This document shows positions 1-6,099 of a DNA stretch of 13,054 nucleotides, piece by piece (position 1 is the stretch's first letter; each line of letters begins with the position of its first letter). Source of the DNA: an uncultured Cocleimonas sp. GTDB lineage: Bacteria > Pseudomonadota > Gammaproteobacteria > Thiotrichales > Thiotrichaceae. A program made the position numbers and the translations under genes. The notes under the pieces were generated by a model, which saw nothing but the letters and a program-made list of their open reading frames with translations, was not told the origin of the DNA and ran no database searches. The DNA is taken from positions 1 to 13,054 of the forward strand of contig CALISP010000121.1 in assembly GCA_938041705.1 (NCBI GenBank). Reading direction: 5' to 3'.

Positions 1-76
1 CGCTTAAAGAAATAATCATTGTGGACATTGCCATAAAAAATAAGCTTAACCAGTGCTTTCGATTGTTTAGTTGCAT
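1..76 (-). CDS. Start of a secreted protein, probably a second YHS-domain protein (partial)
   Basis: Only the first 25 codons are in the window; the gene runs off the left edge. An ATG at 76 is preceded by AGGAG at a good distance (ACTAGGAGTACAAG before the ATG). The translation MQLNNRKHWLSLFFMAMSTM, then IISLS, has basic residues followed by a hydrophobic stretch, typical of a signal peptide. It closely resembles the start of the upstream YHS protein (MHLNTKHNLLKPLFMALTAI, then IFFLS), so a tandem paralogue is likely. The gap between the two genes is 38 nt on the same strand, consistent with one transcript. That the mature part is a YHS domain is inferred from this N-terminal likeness alone. 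Confidence 0.6.
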   Translation of the reverse strand, partial: MQLNNRKHWLSLFFMAMSTMIISLS

Positions 77-114
77 CTTGTACTCCTAGTAAAAAATGTT
101 GTTGTTACTATGCT

Positions 115-597
115 CTATCTAGTTTTAACTTTTTTAGCGAGCGCAGGCCAATTTGAATCTGCTTTCACAATATTCTTAGCAGCATTCGGTAGCCATCTAC
201 TTCGAACGCTCAAACTAAAGTTTAAATACAATTTATTATCGCGAATCGTCCAAGCTTTTGGATCGGTTGGCGCAATACTATTCTTACTTGCTGCGTAAGC
301 ACAGTGACCGCCATATTGAGGTATGTAAGCTATAGGGTTAGCTATAAAAGCACTTTTGTTTGCTGCACTAGCAAATCTCCAAGTATTACCTGCGTGTACA
401 TGAGAAAACTCTTTCTTGCCCTCTTGCGCTTCTGAACTAACAAAATAAGCGACTGGGTCATAACCTCTAATTGCGACACTTTGTCCAGTTACAAAAATAT
501 CACCTTTAGCAAAAGCAGATGCGCTTAAGAAGAAAATTATTGCTGTTAATGCCATGAAAAGTGGCTTTAGCAAGTTATGTTTAGTGTTTAGATGCAT
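115..597 (-). CDS. Periplasmic YHS-domain protein with signal peptide
   Basis: This 160-residue protein has a cleavable-type signal peptide (about residues 1-30, ending ASAFA before KG), so it probably acts in the periplasm. The mature part shows the hallmarks of the exported YHS-domain family: GYDPVAYF at 45-52, NP at 87-88, YIPQYGGHCAYA at 91-102, DP at 112-113, LYLNF at 123-127 and NWP at 149-151. Length is normal for the family, whose biochemical role is poorly defined; a metal-linked role is often suspected, and Cys99 is a candidate ligand. The start is supported by AGGA seven to eight bases before the ATG. A second gene with a similar signal peptide follows 38 nt downstream, suggesting co-transcription of duplicated genes. 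Confidence 0.88.
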   Translation of the reverse strand: MHLNTKHNLLKPLFMALTAIIFFLSASAFAKGDIFVTGQSVAIRGYDPVAYFVSSEAQEGKKEFSHVHAGNTWRFASAANKSAFIANPIAYIPQYGGHCAYAASKNSIAPTDPKAWTIRDNKLYLNFSLSVRSRWLPNAAKNIVKADSNWPALAKKVKTR

Positions 598-768
598 TGT
601 ATATTCCTAAATAATTAATCAATATATATGTGTATCAAGTTGATTTCAATTTGTATACATATACAAGTGGACTTGTTTATTAAACGAAGGATTAACGCAA
701 TTAGATGCTTTATTGAAGTAGAGCTACAAATATTATTGATAATAACTTTTGTTAACAGAAATCGCAGA

Positions 769-805
769 CAAAAATAAACCGCTGAGTACTTAGTACAGAG
801 CGGTT
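769..805 (-). terminator. Intrinsic terminator on the minus strand
   Basis: The stem pairs AACCGCT (777-783) with AGCGGTT (799-805). After a 2x2 internal mismatch, GTAC (786-789) pairs with GTAC (793-796) around a 3-base loop. On the minus strand the stem is followed by TTTATTTTTG, a T-rich tail. On the plus strand no T-run follows, so the direction is clear. It lies about 230 bases past the LysR stop, so it more likely ends a separate short transcript than the LysR mRNA. Confidence 0.55.
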
Positions 806-880
806 CAAAAGGAGGAGGAAGTATGAAACCCACTTCAAGGGTAAGTAAATGAGTGGCTAAGTAGCTCCTCATCAACAATG
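769..880 (-). ncRNA. Candidate small RNA with C-rich anti-Shine-Dalgarno motif
   Basis: Read on the minus strand, a promoter-like pair lies upstream: TTGTAG at 914-909 and TATATT at 892-887, spacing 16. It would start a transcript near 880. The transcript contains a small hairpin (ACCC at 842-839 pairing GGGT at 831-828, 7-base loop). An unpaired stretch with CCTCCTCC (818-811) follows, and then an intrinsic terminator hairpin and T-rich tail near 769. A C-rich motif complementary to Shine-Dalgarno sequences between two hairpins recalls trans-acting RNAs such as the CCUCCUCCC-motif RNAs of alphaproteobacteria. This is an architectural likeness, not proven homology. Alternatively, the plus strand could encode a 9-codon peptide with a strong ribosome site. 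No family match could be tested. Confidence 0.4.
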
Positions 881-990
881 ATTACTAATATAGTCTTTTC
901 AAATTTTGCTACAAGCGATTAAAAATCACGCAATAGGTGAGAAAAGCTAACCAGTAGCAAAGAAGAGTGAATTCGTGATTACATTATCAT

Positions 991-1022
991 ACAAACATAT
1001 ATTGCAAGCAATGTATGTTTGT
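991..1022 (-). terminator. Long hairpin downstream of the LysR gene, possible terminator
   Basis: ACAAACATA (991-999) pairs perfectly with TATGTTTGT (1014-1022). A T-G wobble and ATTGC/GCAAT extend the stem to about 15 pairs with a tiny loop. It starts 15 bases after the LysR stop codon, the usual place for a terminator. However, the stem is AT-rich and no proper T-run follows on either strand, so it could instead stabilise the mRNA end or bind a protein as a palindrome. Confidence 0.4.
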
Positions 1023-1037
1023 CAATACTGAGGCACT

Positions 1038-1988
1038 TTATAACTGGGGTTCAGTACTTACTTCTTCTGCAATCCATTCAATAAAAGAATCAACAGCATG
1101 ATGGTTATAATCTGCAGATTCAGGATGAATTGCATAATAGGACATTTCAAGGGGAAGACTGATATCGAAGGGTACGCATAGTCGCCCTTCTTCAATATCC
1201 TTTCTAGCCATCGCTTCGATACTTAGGAGAACACCTTGGCCGTCAATGGCAGAATCGATTGCTAATGAAATATAGTTAAACTTCAACCCTCTATCATAAT
1301 CAATTCCTTTTATTCCTTCTTGCTTTAACCATTTGTTCCATTGTGGACGACCTTTATAAGGCGTGTTGTCATGTAATAGTGTGTGATGGATTAAATCTTC
1401 GGGTGAATTTAAAGGTTTGTCAGGGTTATTTAATAATGCTGGACTACAAACGGGTACTGCTTTAACTGAAAACAATTTATGTACAGCAAATCCAGGATAA
1501 TCTCCTGAGCCGAAGACGATAACAACATCAGCATCTTCTGATCGGAATAATTCTTCCATAGAGTAACTATCTTTTTCTGCAGTATCAATTAATCCTGAAA
1601 CCGCATTAATCTGTATATCAATATCAGGGTATCGAGATGAAAAGCTATGTAATCTCGGTACTAGCCATTTGGAAGCGAAAGAGGGTGCCATCCACAACGT
1701 AATGTTTTCATTAGATTGATGTGAAGTCATTAAATGCACAGCATCCGCTATATTGTTAAATCCTTCGCGTAATTTTGGCAATGCAACTTCACCCGCCGGC
1801 GTAAGCGAGATAGAACGAGTGTGTCTTTCAAACAATGCAAAGCCGACATATTCTTCTAGATTTTTAATTTGATGACTTACTGCCGCTCTTGTCACCGATA
1901 ACTCATCCGCAGCTTTGGTAAAACTTTTTAAACGCGCCACCGCCTCAAAGGTACGAAGTGCATTTAATGGTGGGAGTTGTTGTGACAT
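1038..1988 (-). CDS. LysR-family transcriptional regulator, GcvA-like
   Basis: This 316-residue protein has the standard LysR layout. A winged helix-turn-helix lies at about residues 8-66 (LPPLNALRTFEAVARLKSF, then AADELSVTRAAVSHQIKNLE, and LTPAGE). A substrate-binding domain of the periplasmic-binding-protein fold runs from about 95 to the end. The opening LPPLNALRTFE and VTRAAVSHQIKNLEE are typical of the GcvA-like subgroup, which includes the glycine-cleavage regulator but also many regulators of unrelated genes, so the effector cannot be named. The ATG at 1988 follows AAAGG at suitable spacing. The gene diverges from the cobS-like gene across about 298 bases. LysR regulators often control the divergent neighbour, so control of the CobS/CobT block is a reasonable but unproven idea. 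Confidence 0.9.
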   Translation of the reverse strand: MSQQLPPLNALRTFEAVARLKSFTKAADELSVTRAAVSHQIKNLEEYVGFALFERHTRSISLTPAGEVALPKLREGFNNIADAVHLMTSHQSNENITLWMAPSFASKWLVPRLHSFSSRYPDIDIQINAVSGLIDTAEKDSYSMEELFRSEDADVVIVFGSGDYPGFAVHKLFSVKAVPVCSPALLNNPDKPLNSPEDLIHHTLLHDNTPYKGRPQWNKWLKQEGIKGIDYDRGLKFNYISLAIDSAIDGQGVLLSIEAMARKDIEEGRLCVPFDISLPLEMSYYAIHPESADYNHHAVDSFIEWIAEEVSTEPQL

Positions 1989-2286
1989 TTGGGCCTTTTA
2001 TAGTTTAAATTGTACCAAGAGTATTATAGACAGTTTTGTAAAAAAAAGGATATTGTCATATTTAAAATCAAATATAGTTTGTATGTTTAACTTATGTTTT
2101 TTTTAAATCATTGTTTTATATTAAGTTATCCAGTATTCAATTATTAATTTAATTAGTCATTTTAATACCTAATTCAACCTTCTTAATAGCGCTCTAGTTA
2201 AATTATGTATAAAAAAAATAGGCTATGTTTATACGCTTATTATTCGTTTATAGTAGCGTCTGTCAAAATTACCATTGAGAAATTAC
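1989..2286. promoter_or_regulatory. Divergent intergenic region between the lysR and cobS-like genes
   Basis: About 298 very AT-rich bases separate two divergent genes, so promoters for both should lie here. On the minus strand a perfect TATAAT occurs at 2028-2023, about 35 bases before the LysR start, but without a good -35 at normal spacing; an 8-base T-run lies just upstream of it. On the plus strand TATAGT near 2250 is a possible -10 box for the cobS-like gene, again without a clear -35. I could not pick out a convincing LysR operator. The assignments are weak; the location is what supports a regulatory role. Confidence 0.4.
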
Positions 2287-3252
2287 ATGAGCGATATTCT
2301 TGATCTAGAACCCACTGAAATGGTTTCTGTAAGAGATGTTTTTAACATTGATAGTAATCTTAAAGTACCAGCATTTGCAGAACGTTGTGAGTTTGTACCT
2401 GAAGTTGATGAGGCTTATCAGTTTAATAAAGACGTTACGTTAGCGATTCTTGCAGGTTTCGGTTTCAACCGTCGCGTGATAGTACAGGGTTTACATGGCA
2501 CAGGTAAATCGACACATATTGAACAGATTGCGGCTAAACTAAATTGGCCTTGTATGCGTTTAAATCTTGATGGTCAAATCAGTCGTTTAGATCTTGTCGG
2601 CAAAGACACAATTGTTTTAAAAGATAATAAGCAGGTAACTGAATTTCAAGAGGGTGTAATTCCTTGGTCATTACAGCGTCCTATTGCGTTAATTTTTGAT
2701 GAGTATGATGCAGGTCGTCCTGACATTATGTTCGTTATCCAGCGTATTTTAGAGCGTGATGGTAAATTCACTATGCTGGACCAAAATAAAGTGATTACCC
2801 CCAATAAATATTTCCGCATGTTTGCTACTTCAAACACTATCGGACAGGGTAATCTAAATGGTCTTTATCAAGGTGCGCAGTTATTGAATCATGCACAGCT
2901 TGATCGTTGGGACATCCTGACCTCTTTGAATTATTTACCATTAGCTGAAGAAGTTAAAATTGTTGCAGCACGTGTTCCTGGTTTTGAGAATATGGAACTG
3001 TTGAAATCTATGGTTACACTGGCTCAACTCACGCGTAACGGTTTTGCTGTTGGAGATTTATCTACATTAATGTCTCCTCGTACAGTAATTTCTTGGGCAG
3101 AGAATTATCAGATATTTAATAGTATGCAGACTGCATTCCAATATTCATTCTTGAACAAATGTAGTGATGATGAGAAGCCATTAGTTGCTGAATATTATCA
3201 ACGTTGTTTTGATGATGAACTTGAAGTGTCATATGCGAATGCAGCTAGTTAA
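2287..3252 (+). CDS. cobS: CobS-like AAA+ ATPase (cobaltochelatase small-subunit homologue)
   Basis: A 321-residue AAA+ ATPase very similar in character to CobS, the MoxR-type motor of aerobic cobaltochelatase. From the ATG at 2287 it opens with the CobS-type N-terminal region (MVSVRDVFNID, VPAFAER). It then shows Walker A GLHGTGKST (68-76), Walker B IALIFDEYD (133-141), sensor-like FATSNT (179-184) and DRW (206-208). Longer stretches such as HIEQIAAKLNWPC and DEYDAGRPDIMFVIQR match the family as I know it. An in-frame TTG at 2275 would add four residues, but the ATG fits the family start better; the ribosome site is weak (GAGAAA). A CobT-like gene follows after 47 nt. In known systems CobS and CobT form a chaperone complex that drives cobalt insertion by CobN. 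No cobN is present here, so the client is uncertain. Confidence 0.9.
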   Translation: MSDILDLEPTEMVSVRDVFNIDSNLKVPAFAERCEFVPEVDEAYQFNKDVTLAILAGFGFNRRVIVQGLHGTGKSTHIEQIAAKLNWPCMRLNLDGQISRLDLVGKDTIVLKDNKQVTEFQEGVIPWSLQRPIALIFDEYDAGRPDIMFVIQRILERDGKFTMLDQNKVITPNKYFRMFATSNTIGQGNLNGLYQGAQLLNHAQLDRWDILTSLNYLPLAEEVKIVAARVPGFENMELLKSMVTLAQLTRNGFAVGDLSTLMSPRTVISWAENYQIFNSMQTAFQYSFLNKCSDDEKPLVAEYYQRCFDDELEVSYANAAS

Positions 3253-3299
3253 GCATTAATAACTAATTAAGCACCAACAAAACCTTAATAATTCTATCG

Positions 3300-5033
3300 A
3301 TGAAATATTTAGATACTCCATCTGAGTCAGAATCTCAGCAGCAGCAAAAAGCGATTGAGCTTTGTGGTGGAGTTGTGCGTGGCTTCACCAACAAGCATGG
3401 TTTGTATTTTCGTGGTGGTCAGCTTTATAAAGATCAACATCGCGTGCCGTTATTTGCCTGTTATATTCAAGCTGATCTGAAGCAAGATAGTTTTAGTTCA
3501 CTTCGTGGTGTTGCAGATAGTATTAATATGCGCTATCGCTTTTGTGATGAAATATTGCATCAAACTTTATTACCAGATACTGCTTTAGAGCGTTTCTTGT
3601 TTGAAATGCTAGAACAACTTAGAGTAGATAGTTTAGTCCCTGATGAATATGTTGGTGTGCGTAAAAACTTATTACATCGATTCCGAGAATGGTCGATGCA
3701 GTATCATCACTCTGGACTTACTGAGACAGGTGTCGGACTTCTTATTTACACGATTGCACAAGTATCTTGGTCAAAACTAAATAGTATTTCAGTTATTGAA
3801 GAAACTGAAGATATGTTAGAAGCAACCCGCGCGGGTATCGGTCCAATGATCGGTGAAGCTTTATACGGCATGAAAAAGACTATGCATGATCAAGCTGCAT
3901 TTGCTGAACATGCATTGTCATTAGCCAGTAAATTCAAACATCTAGTGTTGTCTGAAGGTGGCGATGATAAAGAAGATCTCGATGCTATTATGGAAGAGAT
4001 CGATATTCCTGATTTCAAACTGTTGGTTAGTTTTGATAATGGTGACTCCTATAATATAGGTGATGTTACGGTAGGTGAGAGTAAGGCATGGGATGATAAT
4101 GATGCTAAATACACTATTTTCACTACCGAATATGACAAAATTCAGTATGCTGATAAATTTATCAGATCATCATTTCTTAAAGAGATGCGAGCCGTATTAG
4201 ATGATCGCATTAGCAAACAGGGTATCAATATTCCTGGAATCGCACGTAAACTAAAAAATACCTTTGCTACTCCTCAAAGGGATGATTGGGATTATGCTGA
4301 AACTCAAGGTTATATAGATGGTCGTCGTTTAAGCCAAGTAATCTCTACACCCACAGAGCGCCGTGTTTTTAAAAATATTCGACATCAGCCGCATTCTGAT
4401 TGTGTCTTGAGTTTTCTAGTTGATTGTTCCGGTTCAATGAAAGAACATTCCGTTAATGTTGGTATTTTATTGGATATTTTTGCGCGTGCCGCAGATGCAG
4501 CAGGTATTAAAACAGAAATATTAGGCTTCACTACAACCAATTGGGGTGGTGGTAAAGCTATGAAAGACTGGATAAAAAAAGGTAAGCCAAGAAACCCTGG
4601 GAGACTTTCAGGAACCAGCCATATGGTTTTTAAAGAAGCGGATAAAACTTGGAAAAAATCTCGTAACAGTATTGCCGGTTTCACAAAAACAGATATCTAT
4701 CATGAAGGTGTAGATGGTGAGGCTATTACTTGGGCAGCAGGGCGTTTAGCTAAAAGACCTGAACAAAAGAAAATTCTCACCGTAATTTCTGATGGCAGTC
4801 CGATGGATTCAGGAACGAATTTAGCTAATGATGATTACTATTTAGATAATCATCTGAAAGATGTGATTATGGATATCGAAAACTCACCAAAAATGGAAAT
4901 ATTTGGCTTAGGCGTTAAGCTTGATCTGAGTAATTACTTCCGTTATTACACTATATTGCATTTAGAAGAGCAGCTAAATAACGCAACATTTAATGATATT
5001 CTTAAGTTGTGGTTGAGTCGTTTCAGTCGATAA
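3300..5033 (+). CDS. cobT: CobT-like VWA-domain protein (cobaltochelatase subunit homologue)
   Basis: A 577-residue homologue of CobT, the MIDAS-bearing partner of CobS. The N-terminal half (1-240) is a helical CobT-type region ending in a short acidic stretch (GGDDKEDLDAIMEE, 220-233). A middle segment carries GYIDGRRLSQVIST (337-350). The C-terminal VWA domain (about 365-577) has the metal-site motif DCSGSM (375-380), the family stretch EILGFTTTNWGGGK (406-419), DGEAITWA (472-479) and SDGSP (498-501 region). Length is a little under the roughly 630 residues of classical CobT, with the acidic linker much reduced. The ATG at 3300 has no visible Shine-Dalgarno sequence, so translation may be coupled to, or weaker than, the cobS-like gene. 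Together the pair would form an ATPase-MIDAS chaperone. Whether it serves a cobalt chelatase or another complex cannot be read from this window. Confidence 0.87.
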   Translation: MKYLDTPSESESQQQQKAIELCGGVVRGFTNKHGLYFRGGQLYKDQHRVPLFACYIQADLKQDSFSSLRGVADSINMRYRFCDEILHQTLLPDTALERFLFEMLEQLRVDSLVPDEYVGVRKNLLHRFREWSMQYHHSGLTETGVGLLIYTIAQVSWSKLNSISVIEETEDMLEATRAGIGPMIGEALYGMKKTMHDQAAFAEHALSLASKFKHLVLSEGGDDKEDLDAIMEEIDIPDFKLLVSFDNGDSYNIGDVTVGESKAWDDNDAKYTIFTTEYDKIQYADKFIRSSFLKEMRAVLDDRISKQGINIPGIARKLKNTFATPQRDDWDYAETQGYIDGRRLSQVISTPTERRVFKNIRHQPHSDCVLSFLVDCSGSMKEHSVNVGILLDIFARAADAAGIKTEILGFTTTNWGGGKAMKDWIKKGKPRNPGRLSGTSHMVFKEADKTWKKSRNSIAGFTKTDIYHEGVDGEAITWAAGRLAKRPEQKKILTVISDGSPMDSGTNLANDDYYLDNHLKDVIMDIENSPKMEIFGLGVKLDLSNYFRYYTILHLEEQLNNATFNDILKLWLSRFSR

Positions 5034-5132
5034 ATAAACGCTTTTATTATCAAAACTATCCTTCGATAATGTTAAAGATAATCAGCTTTATTTAATATCA
5101 TTTACATAATTTCAGAGAATATATTTAAAAAA

Positions 5133-5156
5133 TAGAGTCATTCGAAGTAGGCTCTA
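5133..5156 (+). terminator. Possible weak terminator after the cobT-like gene
   Basis: TAGAGTC (5133-5139) pairs with GGCTCTA (5150-5156) with one wobble and a 10-base loop. It is followed by GCTTATTTCT, which is T-rich but not a clean run. It sits about 100 bases after the cobT-like stop and before the ribosome site of the next gene. If active, it would separate the cobST-like pair from the 177-residue protein gene, or attenuate read-through. Confidence 0.3.
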
Positions 5157-5241
5157 GCTTATTTCTAATAAACAATAATCATTTATTCTTTTTGATGTCC
5201 TAAACTCATATTTTACTTATTACAAACCAGAGGTTTTACTC

Positions 5242-5775
5242 ATGTCATTTGAAAGTCGTTTTTCTGAAGAAGAAATTTTCTTACTCTCATCAACTCCTGT
5301 GCAAATAGGAACTGTAATGGCATTCGCTGAGGGTAGTGGTTTAGGAACAGTGAAGGAAATGTTGGCTAATTCTAAAGCCTATATTAATGGTTTGAAGGAA
5401 TACCCTAATAATGAAATTATTACAGGTGTATTACCGAATGTAGCTGATGGTGTAAAAGAGTCGATGTCAAATGCCAAGGAAGTCCGTCAGCAAGCCATAG
5501 AACGTTTAAAACAAAATAATATTACATCAAGTGAGGGTCTACGAAGTTTATTGCTTGAAGACAGTAAACAAGTGGCGGCAATTCTAGCTGTAAAAGCAAC
5601 TCCTGATGAATCTCGTGAGTACAAAGAGTGGTCTATGAGTATCGCTGAAAATGTAGCTAAAGCAGCAAAAGAGGGTGGTTTTTTAGGTTTTGGTGGAACT
5701 CGAGTTAGCGAAGGTGAAATCGAAGCTTTTGCTCAAATCGCAGATGCTTTAGGCACATCTAGCAATCTCAGTTAA
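5242..5775 (+). CDS. Conserved-looking hypothetical protein, 177 residues
   Basis: I cannot assign a function. The ATG is preceded by CAGAGG at good spacing, and the codon use looks like that of its neighbours, so the gene is credible. The protein has no signal peptide or membrane segment and appears mostly helical. It opens with a compact acidic region (FSEEEIFLLSSTP, 7-19), has a charged middle rich in Lys, Glu and Ala (70-145), and near the C-terminus carries a striking glycine-rich motif GGFLGFGGTRVSEGE (145-159) followed by a helix. From memory this motif occurs in a family of uncharacterised bacterial proteins of similar size, but I could not verify this. It lies 208 nt after the cobT-like gene on the same strand, so a role with the CobS/CobT pair is possible and unproven. 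Confidence 0.78.
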   Translation: MSFESRFSEEEIFLLSSTPVQIGTVMAFAEGSGLGTVKEMLANSKAYINGLKEYPNNEIITGVLPNVADGVKESMSNAKEVRQQAIERLKQNNITSSEGLRSLLLEDSKQVAAILAVKATPDESREYKEWSMSIAENVAKAAKEGGFLGFGGTRVSEGEIEAFAQIADALGTSSNLS

Positions 5776-5827
5776 CTATTCAGTTTTACTATTTCCCAAA
5801 GACTAATCATTGAGTTTGTTTGCATTC

Positions 5828-6025
5828 ATGAAAGGCTGTCGCTCAACATGTGTTGAAGAATTTAAAGCGATAATGGAATTTACAGGCTGGAGTCAAAATA
5901 CTGTGTTTGCCGTATTTTTTCTTTGTATTTTCGTTTTGCTGTTACTGATTGTTTTTGTTTTGTACAAATTCAGAGCTAAAAGATATCGTTATCGATCAAG
6001 ATATAAGAAAAAAAGGGGAAAATAG
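5828..6025 (+). CDS. Small single-span membrane protein with basic C-terminal tail
   Basis: From the ATG at 5828 the product is 65 residues; an in-frame TTG at 5810 would give 71. Neither start has a strong ribosome site. An N-terminal segment with two cysteines (KGCRSTC) and a short helix is followed by one strongly hydrophobic membrane span (about VFAVFFLCIFVLLLLIVFVL). A tail of alternating Arg, Lys and Tyr (RAKRYRYRSRYKKKRGK) comes last. The positive-inside rule places the tail in the cytoplasm and the N-terminus outside. The clear span, the tail, the position 52 nt after the 177-residue protein gene and the terminator directly downstream argue that it is real. No family is recognised. 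The tail could bind nucleic acid or phospholipid, which is only a guess from charge. Confidence 0.5.
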   Translation: MKGCRSTCVEEFKAIMEFTGWSQNTVFAVFFLCIFVLLLLIVFVLYKFRAKRYRYRSRYKKKRGK

Positions 6026-6044
6026 GGCTTTATTGTATTTTAAA

Positions 6045-6072
6045 AGACACCCCCTCCACTTTTAGGGTGTTT
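6045..6072. terminator. Bidirectional intrinsic terminator between convergent genes
   Basis: AGACACCC (6045-6052) pairs with GGGTGTTT (6065-6072) with one G-T wobble and a 12-base loop. On the plus strand the stem runs into TTTCTAT. On the minus strand it is followed by TCTTTTAAAA. It lies 20 nt after the small membrane protein gene and 28 nt after the convergent TDP2-like gene, so it can serve both. Confidence 0.65.
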
Positions 6073-6099
6073 CTATACTATGCTTCGATTCCTTGAGTG

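Larger units (their letters stand above)
598..1037. other. 440-base intergenic region between the YHS and LysR genes
   Basis: No convincing protein gene is seen here. The part at 598-768 is very AT-rich and is the likely leader and promoter area of the YHS gene; apart from the ribosome site I see no clear signal in it. Bases 769-880 hold a candidate small RNA with its own terminator and a promoter-like stretch to about 914. Bases 991-1022 hold a long hairpin next to the LysR stop. Between them are two interlocking 7-base inverted repeats, TTGCTAC at 906-912 with GTAGCAA at 954-960, and AATCACG at 924-930 with CGTGATT at 974-980. Their meaning is unclear. Confidence 0.6.

Noticed and set aside
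811..852. Nine-codon plus-strand frame (ATG at 823) with a near-perfect GGAGGAGG ribosome site
   Set aside because: There is no downstream plus-strand gene for it to lead, and the same bases are explained by a minus-strand RNA with an anti-Shine-Dalgarno motif. It remains an alternative reading.
615..878. 87-codon reading frame on the minus strand between the YHS and LysR genes
   Set aside because: It has no ribosome site, runs straight through a terminator hairpin, and its second half is low-complexity AT-rich translation; it does not look like a protein.
906..980. Two interlocking 7-base inverted repeats resembling a pseudoknot
   Set aside because: The arms are short and widely spaced in AT-rich DNA, and no gene or start codon is placed to use such a structure.
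1915..2106. Plus-strand frame overlapping the LysR start
   Set aside because: It is antisense to the conserved LysR helix-turn-helix and ends in low-complexity intergenic sequence.
5048..5072. ATTATC/GATAAT inverted repeat just after the cobT-like gene
   Set aside because: The 6-base all-AT-type stem with a 13-base loop and no T-run is too weak to call a terminator.
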